64,000 nt of DNA, from the NCBI RefSeq assembly GCF_026013415.1, contig NZ_JAPDOK010000005.1:62001-126000 (forward strand). The letters run 5' to 3'. Below, piece by piece: positions 19,701 to 26,267 of this stretch; the stretch's first letter is position 1; every line of letters begins with the position of its first letter. The notes below the pieces were generated by a model. The model saw nothing but the letters and a program-made list of their open reading frames with translations. It was not told where the DNA came from and ran no database searches. A program made the position numbers and the translations under genes. Source of the DNA: Sphingomonas caeni (GTDB lineage Bacteria > Pseudomonadota > Alphaproteobacteria > Sphingomonadales > Sphingomonadaceae).

Positions 19701-19828
19701 TTCACGACGATTTCGGGTTGTTCCTCGGTATCCTGCGCATAGGCGATGCCGGGCACAGCCAGACATGCCGCAACTGCAAGTGCGGACGCCGTGCGCGCGA
19801 GCGCCGGCGATAGCCGAAAGCTTCTCAT
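16715..19828 (-). CDS. TonB-dependent receptor (Xanthomonas/Caulobacter type)
   Basis: An outer-membrane active transporter of 1037 residues. A signal peptide ends at GIAYAQ. The N-terminal plug has a TonB-box-like E-I-V-V-K-G, then SSEDIGKFPDTNLAESLQRI and PGVSINRVNGEGSEVTARGF, which are hallmarks of the large Caulobacter/Xanthomonas receptor subfamily used for carbohydrates and other bulky substrates. The C-terminus ends in Phe (ARFKF), as expected for barrel insertion. The ATG at 19828 has GAGAGGAAACCT upstream; earlier in-frame starts lie inside the promoter. The neighbouring SapC, cupin and halogenase genes suggest a dedicated uptake locus whose substrate I cannot name. Confidence 0.93.
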   Translation of the reverse strand: MRSFRLSPALARTASALAVAACLAVPGIAYAQDTEEQPEIVVKGIRGALDQAMNIKRNSDGVVDSISSEDIGKFPDTNLAESLQRIPGVSINRVNGEGSEVTARGFAGSFNLVTLNGRQMPAANVVAVGGDQNVDFGRGTSRSFDFSNLAAEGVSRLEVYKTGRSNIPTGGLGATINIVTARPLAGSESGFRGSIGAKAVWDTARDEKFSATPEVSGIVAWSDPNDTFGISLFGSYQKRESAAASATSNAWNIRRRDDFTNPGNGFVNAQTQITNLPTTNQLVSIPNDSRYHWSTSERERINGSAVVQFRPWEGAEITADALYVRNRTSEQRTDQTNWFNRPFRQVRFDQNPIVATTVFLQENINGVKDEGFEQQYRATRDELHSYGLNAKFDLSNAFSVSLDGHISEATSDPDAPNGTSSTLVSIGAPVIAAHSVDYSNGFPVQSITINDALRGNNNGVVDVGDLGTQVARTNASSQSQRIHEGRIDFTYKIGDEGRFDFGGDYIDSKMTSKQVQTQQTLGDWGITHPGDVNQLAPGLVQQFCLECKFDHFNPGATGSSLIAFRANAVDLYNKLSPAYAADGDPATAGIQPGHPVNISGNNYNVVSEKTWAVYGQFSWRGDIGGMPSTFLAGVRYEKTDVVSTALVTVPQAILWVSDNDFTRISSATVQPVSATGNYDNLLPSLDFSIEPVQDVKLRASFSRTLARADYANLFVSDTANAPPRPTAIGGVATGTSGNAGLLPLVSDNFDVSAEWYFAPHSYISLGFFEKRVRNFVGTGQTTRNLFGLRDPSSGQAGTRSGAAKTALTGLGADISDVNLFTMTALIVQTGSVAAATAQFNAHYTPGTGLDQTFVDATLAAVDITADASDPLFQFQVTQPVNNREGKIHGFELAAQYFLGDTGFGFAGSYTKVYGDVKIDIGADPSVDQFALLGLSDSFNATLIFEKYGVSARVAYNWRDKYLGQTNRGGGDRNPVFFAPFGTLDINVSYDLTQNIQLSFEGINLTSEPVRSYGRDSTNLWFAQELKPLFLFGARFKF

Positions 19829-19905
19829 AGGTTTCCTCTCCCTCGCCAGCGAGCTTCTTACGGCTGCCGGCTTTTTCGCTTGGAGTCGTCTCATGCGGCT
19901 CCGGA

Positions 19906-19919
19906 TGGTACCGCTACCA
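19906..19919. promoter_or_regulatory. Palindromic operator overlapping the receptor promoter
   Basis: TGGTA, four bases, TACCA (19906-19919) is an inverted repeat over the predicted -10 element. Its form resembles operators of LacI-family sugar regulators, which control many receptors of this type. No LacI gene is in the window. Binding here would block RNA polymerase. Confidence 0.5.
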
Positions 19920-19938
19920 CCACCGCCAACGTTGTCAA
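19911..19938 (-). promoter_or_regulatory. Probable promoter of the TonB-dependent receptor
   Basis: On the minus strand, TTGACA (19938-19933) is followed after 16 bases by TAGCGG (19916-19911). The -35 is perfect and the -10 is weak, which suits a regulated promoter. The 5' untranslated region would be about 75 bases. Confidence 0.5.
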
Positions 19939-20013
19939 CATGAAACAAATAGCCAAAATGGCGTTATTTGTTATAATGTTGCCGAATTGCCGCATAATCC
20001 GGGCTTCGAACCG

Positions 20014-20028
20014 ATGTTACGCTAACAT
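20014..20028. promoter_or_regulatory. Perfect inverted repeat upstream of the receptor
   Basis: ATGTTA, three bases, TAACAT at 20014-20028. Related AACAT and AATGTT words occur at 19937 and 19976, about 36-40 bp apart. This is a candidate second operator set for an unknown regulator in the AT-rich region before the receptor promoter. Confidence 0.4.
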
Positions 20029-20137
20029 TTTGGGGTTATTGTTGCGCATTTGAACAAAGGGTCCGTTTTGGCCGGTCCGGAAAAGCCAATGTTGCCACGA
20101 CGTTGCCGGCCAACTCTCGCGCCGTTTCCGGTGCAGA

Positions 20138-22021
20138 TCAAGTAATATCAAAGATATCGGGAGTGGCGGAGAGGGCGGGCTTCGAATCCGCGGTACGGCT
20201 GGCCACAGGGCGCATTTCGGGTGCGGCGGATACGGCCGCTCCCTCCCCCCGGGCGAGGTCATCCCGATCGGAATCGGCCAGCTCGCGGGTCACGACGCTG
20301 AGCAGCTTCCCTTCATGCTCGATGACGTAACCGCGCGCGAGCAGCTCCTCGAGCACCGTGGCGGTCACCGTATCGATCGCGTCGCGCGTTCTAGGCCGTT
20401 CGAGCAATCGCAGCGCCAGCGCCCAATCGGCGGGAAGCTCCAGATATCGCTCGCGCGCGATGCGGCGGGTATCCACCAGGACCGCCGTGCCCGTGTCCGT
20501 CGCGGCGATGCGCAGCTCGGGCGGCGCGCCGACGATCCATTGGAGCCGCCATTCGCCGATGGCGCGCGCGATCGGCCGGCGTGCCTCGGCATCGTCGAAC
20601 AGCGGCGTCGCGTAGTCGCCGCGAAAATGATAGGCGATGGCATCGAGTGGGGCATCACGCGGATAGAGGCCCCGATAGTCGCGGATCGGCTCCACCGCGG
20701 CGATGCCGAACGCGCCGGGCGTGTTGAAATAGGGGCTGTAACGGTCGATCAGCAACGGGCTGAAGCCCTCGGGCGGCTGCAGATGCTCGATCGCGGAAAT
20801 CCAGGGAACCACGGCGTCGTAATGCTCGAGACGCTCGCCCGGGAAGCCATAGAGATAATTCCACACGACCGTGATGCCCAGCGACCGGCAGTCGCGCAGC
20901 AGCATCAGATTCTGGTGCGCCGACACGCCCTTGCGCATCAGCTTCAGCACCGGTGTGGACAGCGATTCGATCCCGGGCTGGATCGCCCCGATTCCCGCGC
21001 GGGCCATCAGCGCGAGTTGCGCGGCGGTGAGATTGGCCTTCACTTCATAGAAGAGCGCGGGCGGGCGTTCGCGCGCGGCCAGCACGGGCAACAGCGCGTC
21101 CAGATAGCGAAGCGGCATGATGTTGTCGGCAACCGCATATCGGCCCACGCCCCACCGCGCCTCCAGCGCATCGAATTCCTCCAGCGCGCGCGGCGCGGGC
21201 TTTTCGCGGAATGCCATGGTCGCACCGTTGAGCCCGCAAAAGGTGCAATGATTCTTGGCGCCCCACCAGCAGCCGCGCGACGTCTCGACCGGGAGCGCGT
21301 CCGGCAATGCCGCGGGCAGGCGCTCCTCCGCCTGGGCGGCGCGAAGATCGGCGAAATAATCGTCGAAGTCGGGTGCCGGGCTGTGGCGCAGGTCGGCCAA
21401 AGGCGGGCAATGGATGACGCGCGGCGCATCGGGGGCGCCGTCGCGCAGCAGATCCGCGCAGAAGTCGGGAAAGGCGATATCGGCCTCGCCCGAAAAGAAA
21501 TGGTCGATCCAGGGCAATATGCCGGCCAGCGCTTCCCCCATCGGCGAGGCTGCATTCGCGCCGCCCAGGACGATACGGATCCCGGGTGCGGCACGCTTCA
21601 CGCGAAGCGCGATCGCGGACGCGGCAAGCGTCTGCTGGTACACCGACGAAATACCCAGGATGCGCGGGTTCAACGCGACGATCTGCGCGCAGACCGCGTC
21701 GAGAAACGGGGCGATCACAGGTGCGATGGCGTCGTGCTCGGCCCGGATCGCCGCGGACAGGGGGTTGGGCTCATCCAGGACGGTGCCGGGCGGATAGGCA
21801 TGCGGCACGAACAGGCGCTCGCCCAGCATCGAGGCAAAATTGCTGTTCGCCACCGCTCTGTAATGGGGATGCCCCACCCGGGCGGCGAGCATCAGATTGG
21901 CGTGCAGCACACGCGTGGCGAACCCGCGTTCCCGGCACGCGGCGGCCAGGATCGCAGGGCCCAGCGAGGGTGTTTCCACTTGGGCGAACGGCGGAACCAC
22001 CAGGCAGATATCGAGCCGCAT
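20138..22021 (-). CDS. RiPP maturation B12-binding radical SAM protein (C-methyltransferase-like)
   Basis: A 627-residue protein with an N-terminal cobalamin-binding-like domain (about 1-200) and a radical SAM domain. The iron-sulfur motif is C-x7-C-x2-C (Cys251, Cys259, Cys262) within SRGCWWGAKNHCTFC, followed by GLNGATMAFR. This spacing and context mark the family of radical SAM proteins that mature ribosomal peptides, several members of which methylate unreactive carbons. No precursor peptide gene is evident nearby. Residues from about 587 on are encoded by a decayed tRNA-Ser copy, so the last 40 or so residues look like an acquired tail. The ATG follows TAGGTAGGTC. Confidence 0.82.
   Translation of the reverse strand: MRLDICLVVPPFAQVETPSLGPAILAAACRERGFATRVLHANLMLAARVGHPHYRAVANSNFASMLGERLFVPHAYPPGTVLDEPNPLSAAIRAEHDAIAPVIAPFLDAVCAQIVALNPRILGISSVYQQTLAASAIALRVKRAAPGIRIVLGGANAASPMGEALAGILPWIDHFFSGEADIAFPDFCADLLRDGAPDAPRVIHCPPLADLRHSPAPDFDDYFADLRAAQAEERLPAALPDALPVETSRGCWWGAKNHCTFCGLNGATMAFREKPAPRALEEFDALEARWGVGRYAVADNIMPLRYLDALLPVLAARERPPALFYEVKANLTAAQLALMARAGIGAIQPGIESLSTPVLKLMRKGVSAHQNLMLLRDCRSLGITVVWNYLYGFPGERLEHYDAVVPWISAIEHLQPPEGFSPLLIDRYSPYFNTPGAFGIAAVEPIRDYRGLYPRDAPLDAIAYHFRGDYATPLFDDAEARRPIARAIGEWRLQWIVGAPPELRIAATDTGTAVLVDTRRIARERYLELPADWALALRLLERPRTRDAIDTVTATVLEELLARGYVIEHEGKLLSVVTRELADSDRDDLARGEGAAVSAAPEMRPVASRTADSKPALSATPDIFDIT
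20164..20262 (-). pseudogene. Decayed full-length copy of tRNA-Ser(CGA), inside the 3' end of the radical SAM gene
   Basis: Aligned without gaps over the first 82 positions, this stretch matches the tRNA-Ser gene at 22187-22276 at 62 positions, including the first 12 bases (CCA end and 3' acceptor strand), TTCGAA of the T-loop and CGCATTTCG around the anticodon. The match also covers CGAGGTCAT beyond the tRNA 5' end, with one gap. On the minus strand the T-stem shows a paired change (T-A to C-G), and the CGA anticodon is retained, but the D-arm is lost. It is read as the C-terminal codons of the radical SAM protein. Confidence 0.85.
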
Positions 22022-22185
22022 GACCTACCTATAGATCAAAAGTCCGCGGTTCATATCGGGGCTGCAACGGCCGCGAGGACGTGGCGAGGGTCCGAACCCG
22101 CAGGGGTTCGCAAGCCCGCCGGCCGGTCAGGCCGCCCCGTGGGAGGGGTTCGCGAAGCGAATAAGCCGTGAGATCAAAAAAGACC

Positions 22186-22276
<91 letters not shown>

Positions 22277-22433
22277 GCGAGGTCATTTGCCCCGTCCTGG
22301 GACGGTACCGGCTGATCGAGCGGGGGCCTCTAGCGCAATGATTTGGGCCGCACAAGCGCCTCTACGCTGCTTTGGGACAACCGGACCCCAGCTGCCGCCT
22401 TGTGCGGCGCTCCGCAATCCTTAGATTAGGGGC

Positions 22434-22814
22434 ATGACCAGCCCTGCCCTCCCCGCCGAACCGTATGAGCCCGGGGTGCCGATGCCCCCGGTCGCGACCG
22501 CACGCTTCGCGATCGGCGAGGTGGTGCGCCACCGGCTGTTCGACTTCCGCGGCGTGGTGTTCGATGTCGATCCGGTCTTCGCCAATAGCGAGGAATGGTA
22601 TGAGGCGATCCCCGAGGAGGTCCGCCCGAGCAAGGACCAGCCCTATTACCACCTGCTCGCCGAAAACGAGGATTCGAGCTACATCGCCTATGTCAGCCAG
22701 CAGAATCTGGTGACCGACGAAAGCGACGAGCCGGTCGATCATCCGGCGATCGGCGGGCTGTTCGATGGTTATGCCCGTGGCCGGTACATGCTGAAGCGCA
22801 CGCACCGGCACTAG
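22434..22814 (+). CDS. hspQ: Heat shock protein HspQ (YccV-like)
   Basis: A small cytoplasmic protein of the HspQ/YccV family, which in enterobacteria binds hemimethylated DNA and acts as a specificity factor for the Lon protease. The 126 residues carry the hallmark ARFAIGEVVRHRLFDFRGVVFDVDP, then PYYHLLAENEDSSYIAYVSQQNLV. The first 17 residues are extra relative to typical members; an ATG at 22482 would give 110 residues and is a fair alternative. It is convergent with the large orphan gene at 22827 and divergent from the tRNA-Ser gene. Confidence 0.88.
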   Translation: MTSPALPAEPYEPGVPMPPVATARFAIGEVVRHRLFDFRGVVFDVDPVFANSEEWYEAIPEEVRPSKDQPYYHLLAENEDSSYIAYVSQQNLVTDESDEPVDHPAIGGLFDGYARGRYMLKRTHRH

Positions 22815-22826
22815 GATTGCCGCGCC

Positions 22827-24428
22827 TCAGGCCGGTATCTTGAAGAACTGCTTGAGCGACTGGGGTTGCAGCACCTCGGCGTTATAGCCCGTCCAGGCAT
22901 GCCGCGTGACGAGCGACATCCGGTTGCCCATCGCCATCAGCGACGCGTTGGTCAACGGCATCAGCGAATTGGTGCCCGCGACTCCCAGATCGACCTGGTT
23001 GACGTCGATCCCGAGCTTGTACCCGCCGCCCACATCGGCCGCGGCGGGCTGACGGAAGCTCTCGTCGGGCTGGGCGACGATCCACCCGCTATGCTCCACG
23101 TTGCGCAACTCGCCATATTGGAGCGCGAGCACGAGCCGGTTGGTGCCCGGCATCGTGACGAATTTCACGCCGGTCACGACGGACGAGAAATTGCTCGATT
23201 TGCCCGAAAGATCGGGCTCGGGCGCATAGCCCATCCCGAATTCGAACTCGTTCTTCACCACCATGATGAAGGCGTCGCCCGGCTGGACGATCATATCCGG
23301 GCGCAGCGCGCCGCGATAATCATGATAGTTGGTCGTCACCGTGCGGCTGCCATCGCCGTTCAGCGTGACGACGGTGCCGGAAAGGTACCAGAGCGGGAAG
23401 CCCCCGCCATAGGACTGGTAGGCGAGGCTGAGCGCGGTGAAATAGGAATTGAGCGGCGCGATCAGCGGCCGGGCGAAGAAGATCGCCCCGTCCATCTTGC
23501 CGACCGCATGGCCCCATTCATTGTCAATATCCCGCTCGACCGACAGCATGAACTGGTTGGACGGCGCCTGATCATAGGCGGTCAGCGCGCAGATGCCGCG
23601 ATCGTCGAGGATCGCCGGCGCGCGGTGCTTTTCGAAGACCGCGGCGATCGACGCCCAGGTCGAGCCCGCGGTGCCGGTGCTGCCGAGATCGTCGAGCACA
23701 TAGCCGACATCGACCATGCTCCGATCATAGCCCGGCTGGGTCCGATAGAGCGAGAGCGCCGCGTTATGGACATAGACGATCGACTGGATCAGCGTTCCCA
23801 TCGACTGATACCAGCTGAACAGCGCCGAATAGAGCGATTCGCCCGTCATGCTTCCCGATTTCGCGGTCAGCTGGGCCTGGCACAGATTGCCCCACAGCGT
23901 GAGCGGGCTCGGCGCGCCGACCACATCGGTATCCAGCGTCGAGGCCATCGTCTCGAGCAGGCCGGACAGTTCGGCCAGCACGCCAGTGTCGCCCTCGCAC
24001 CATTGGCTGATCGGGATTTGCTTGCTGCCGACCGTGACGGTGGGGGCACCCCCGCCGGTCACCGTCTTCAATTGCTGTCCGCGCGCCTTGGCCCGGGTCG
24101 CCCAGCCCTGCATCTCCTTGGCGAAGGCATTCCATTCGGTCTGGACCTCCTCCTCGGAGATCTTGTTGGTCAGGTCCTGAAAGCCCTTGGTGACGGTGTC
24201 GCTCAGCTTGTCGATCGCATCGAGGATCAGCTGCGTGTCGCTCTTGGTGCCCGAAAAGAGCGCAATCAGCGTCTGGACCGAACCAACCGCGGCCACCGCG
24301 GAATTGAACGCGCCGAAGACCTTGCCCGCGGTCCCCAGCGCGGACATCACGCCGCTGGTCTCCTGCGCGGCCTTGGCGACCTTGTCGGTAGTGCTGGTGC
24401 CTGCGCCGCTGCTCGTTGGTGTTGGCAT
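22827..24428 (-). CDS. Orphan 533-residue protein with a helical hydrophobic N-terminal region
   Basis: I do not recognise the family. No signal peptide is visible. Residues about 1-35 are Ser/Thr/Ala-rich; about 33-56 form a hydrophobic stretch (KVFGAFNSAVAAVGSVQTLI). An amphipathic helical region follows (about 60-115, with ILDAIDKLSDTVTKGFQDLTNKI), then a long mixed domain rich in aromatic residues and Gly. This order is reminiscent of pore-forming toxins with an N-terminal helical bundle, but that is only a resemblance. The ATG at 24428 has GGGGGAG seven bases upstream; an ATG five codons earlier overlaps that site. The gene stands alone between hspQ and the rplU promoter. Confidence 0.7.
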   Translation of the reverse strand: MPTPTSSGAGTSTTDKVAKAAQETSGVMSALGTAGKVFGAFNSAVAAVGSVQTLIALFSGTKSDTQLILDAIDKLSDTVTKGFQDLTNKISEEEVQTEWNAFAKEMQGWATRAKARGQQLKTVTGGGAPTVTVGSKQIPISQWCEGDTGVLAELSGLLETMASTLDTDVVGAPSPLTLWGNLCQAQLTAKSGSMTGESLYSALFSWYQSMGTLIQSIVYVHNAALSLYRTQPGYDRSMVDVGYVLDDLGSTGTAGSTWASIAAVFEKHRAPAILDDRGICALTAYDQAPSNQFMLSVERDIDNEWGHAVGKMDGAIFFARPLIAPLNSYFTALSLAYQSYGGGFPLWYLSGTVVTLNGDGSRTVTTNYHDYRGALRPDMIVQPGDAFIMVVKNEFEFGMGYAPEPDLSGKSSNFSSVVTGVKFVTMPGTNRLVLALQYGELRNVEHSGWIVAQPDESFRQPAAADVGGGYKLGIDVNQVDLGVAGTNSLMPLTNASLMAMGNRMSLVTRHAWTGYNAEVLQPQSLKQFFKIPA

Positions 24429-24575
24429 GATCTTCTCCCCCATATGCGACGACTGCCCCCGCGCAGCGCGCCGACTTGGCGTATCTGCATTGTTTCGAAC
24501 ATGAAACCGATATTATGGGTGCGTTACTGGGCCGGCGGGCGGAAGCGCCACCCGCACGATTGCCGTCCTGAGCGG

Positions 24576-24604
24576 TTGACAACGGGCATGCCTTCGCATA
24601 GCTG
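24576..24604 (+). promoter_or_regulatory. Promoter of rplU-rpmA
   Basis: TTGACA at 24576-24581, a 17-base spacer and TAGCTG at 24599-24604, about 60 bases before the rplU ATG. Nothing else in the 236-base gap upstream looks as promoter-like. Confidence 0.6.
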
Positions 24605-24664
24605 CGCCCTTCCTCCTGCCGGGGCCACCCCGGCGGGCACATGCTTTTGTTAGAGAAGAGACCC

Positions 24665-25048
24665 ATGTTCGCAATCGTGCGCACGGGCGGCAAGCAGTAT
24701 CGCGTTGCCGCAGGAGACAAGATCGTCGTCGAGAAGCTCGACGGCGAGGCCGGCCAGGCGATCACGCTGGGCGACGTCCTGCTCGCGGGCGAGGGCGGCG
24801 ACCTGAAGGCGACCGACGGCCTGACCGTCTCCGCCGAGATCATCGCGCAGGCGAAGGGCGAGAAGGTCATCGTCTTCAAGAAGCGCCGCCGGCATAACTA
24901 TCGCCGCAAGAACGGCCATCGCCAGCAGCACACGATCCTGAAGATCACCGCCATTGGTGCCCAGGAAGAGAAGAAGAAGGCCGCGCCCAAGGCGAAGAAG
25001 GCCGCCGCTCCCGCTGCCGAGGCTGAAGCCCCGGCCGCCGAAGCGTAA
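24665..25048 (+). CDS. rplU: Ribosomal protein L21
   Basis: A 50S ribosomal subunit protein that binds 23S rRNA. The 127 residues start [14 protein letters not shown] and contain the signature [20 protein letters not shown]. The C-terminus has an extra Ala/Lys/Glu-rich tail of about 25 residues ([12 protein letters not shown]), a common extension in alphaproteobacteria. The ATG at 24665 is favoured over one at 24641 by the family N-terminus and by AGAGAAGAG upstream. It is followed 17 bases later by rpmA. Confidence 0.98.
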   Translation: MFAIVRTGGKQYRVAAGDKIVVEKLDGEAGQAITLGDVLLAGEGGDLKATDGLTVSAEIIAQAKGEKVIVFKKRRRHNYRRKNGHRQQHTILKITAIGAQEEKKKAAPKAKKAAAPAAEAEAPAAEA

Positions 25049-25065
25049 GTCAGGAGTAATCGAGC

Positions 25066-25335
25066 ATGGCACATAAGAAAGCAGGCGGCTCGTCGCGCAA
25101 CGGTCGTGACTCTGAGTCGAAGCGCCTTGGCGTGAAGAAGTTCGGCGGCCAGGCCGTCGTCGCGGGCAACATCCTCGTGCGCCAGCGCGGGACCCGATTC
25201 TACCCGGGCGTCAATGTGGGCATCGGCAAGGACCATACCCTCTTCGCGCTCACCGACGGCCGCGTGTCGTTCCGCGAGGGCAAGCTCGGCCGCAAATTCT
25301 GTTCGGTCGATATGATTGCGGAAGCAGCCGAATAA
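25066..25335 (+). CDS. rpmA: Ribosomal protein L27
   Basis: A 50S subunit protein whose N-terminus reaches the peptidyl transferase centre. The 89 residues start [20 protein letters not shown], with the expected basic N-terminal extension and [24 protein letters not shown] precedes the start. It forms an operon with rplU, closed by the terminator at 25396. Confidence 0.98.
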   Translation: MAHKKAGGSSRNGRDSESKRLGVKKFGGQAVVAGNILVRQRGTRFYPGVNVGIGKDHTLFALTDGRVSFREGKLGRKFCSVDMIAEAAE

Positions 25336-25395
25336 CATCGGGCAGCCAGCCGGGTTGCCCACCAGGGCGACCCGGGTCCGGAAACGGACCAACGC

Positions 25396-25430
25396 AAAAG
25401 GGAGACGGGTCGCCCCGGCTCCCTTTTTTA
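25396..25430 (+). terminator. Intrinsic terminator of rplU-rpmA
   Basis: AAAAGGGAG pairs with CTCCCTTTT around a GC-rich inner part (ACGGGTCGCCCCGG) and ends in TTTTTTA. It starts about 60 bases after the rpmA stop. Confidence 0.9.
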
Positions 25431-25508
25431 TTGCTCCCTCGACATGCGGTTGAAACGAACGCGTCACAGGGATGCGTCACGGGGCACCGCAAGACCGAGG
25501 AGATGGTC

Positions 25509-26066
25509 ATGTTCGTGCGTACGCAAAGACTGACGCTGCGGCCCGGCTGGATCGAGGATGCGCCCCAGGTGGCGCGCGCGATCGGACATTGGGACGTGTG
25601 CTCGAAGCTCGCGCAGGTGCCCTGGCCCTATACGCTGGGCGATGCCGAGGCGTTCCTGATGCGCCCGGCCGAGATCCGGAGGCCGATGTTCTTCATGTTC
25701 GCGCATGAGGGCATGGCGCCGCGCCTGATCGGCGGGATCGGCATCCATGCGACCGACGAGGGTGAATCCGAGCTCGGCTATTGGCTGACCCCGGACGCCT
25801 GGGGGCGCGGCTATGCGACCGAGGCGGGCGCCGCGGTGATCCGCACCGCGCGCGACACGCTGCGGCTCAAGCGGCTGGTCTCGGGGCATTTCATCGACAA
25901 TCCTGCTTCGGGAAAGGTGCTGCGCAAGCTCGGCTTCCGTCCGACGGGGCGCGTGGTGATGCGCGAATCCCGCGCACGCGGACACGCGACGCCGTGCGCG
26001 ACGTTCGAGCTGGATCTTTGCGCGGGCGGCGTAGGCGACGACCCGGACGCGCGAATGGCGGCTTAG
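25509..26066 (+). CDS. GNAT-family N-acetyltransferase (RimJ/RimL-like)
   Basis: A 185-residue acetyl-CoA-dependent N-acetyltransferase. It shows RLTLRPGWIEDA at the N-terminus, the central ELGYWLTPDAWGRGYATEAG (acetyl-CoA pyrophosphate loop), and NPASGKVLRKLGFRPTGR near the C-terminus, as in RimJ/RimL proteins. The substrate is unknown. The start is ATG 25509, with GAGGAG six bases upstream. A GNAT gene between rpmA and obgE is a conserved feature in alphaproteobacteria, so this is likely the ancestral neighbour rather than a newcomer. Confidence 0.87.
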   Translation: MFVRTQRLTLRPGWIEDAPQVARAIGHWDVCSKLAQVPWPYTLGDAEAFLMRPAEIRRPMFFMFAHEGMAPRLIGGIGIHATDEGESELGYWLTPDAWGRGYATEAGAAVIRTARDTLRLKRLVSGHFIDNPASGKVLRKLGFRPTGRVVMRESRARGHATPCATFELDLCAGGVGDDPDARMAA

Positions 26067-26070
26067 CATG

Positions 26071-26192
26071 ATCCTCCCCCGCCAGGGGGAGGTGTCAGCA
26101 AAGCTGACGGAGGGGGAGGTAAGCGGCCACGTCCGTTTCGTGTCCTCCCCCTCCGACGCCTTCGGCGCCACCTCCCCCTGGCGGGGGAGGAT
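26071..26192. repeat. Long intergenic palindrome (family R2, copy 1)
   Basis: The arms ATCCTCCCCCGCCAGGGGG and complement bound about 122 bp. Inside, GTCAGCAAAGCTGAC and GACGCCTTCGGCGCC form further hairpins. A close relative is at 61037. The right arm ends 13 bases before the SoxR-type promoter of the MFS gene. Confidence 0.85.
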
Positions 26193-26204
26193 TGAAAAAG
26201 GCGC

Positions 26205-26235
26205 TTGACCTCACCTTTACTTGAGGTTGCATGAC
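26205..26235 (+). promoter_or_regulatory. SoxR-type operator/promoter of the MFS transporter
   Basis: CCTCACCTTTACTTGAGG (26209-26226) is an 18-bp imperfect dyad matching the SoxR box form. It lies between TTGACC (26205-26210) and CATGAC (26230-26235) with a 19-base spacer, the elongated spacing used by MerR-family activators. The same element stands between soxR and the VOC gene at 60583. Confidence 0.75.
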
Positions 26236-26267
26236 CCCGGGCGGACCCCGCGATCGGAGACCCGAAC

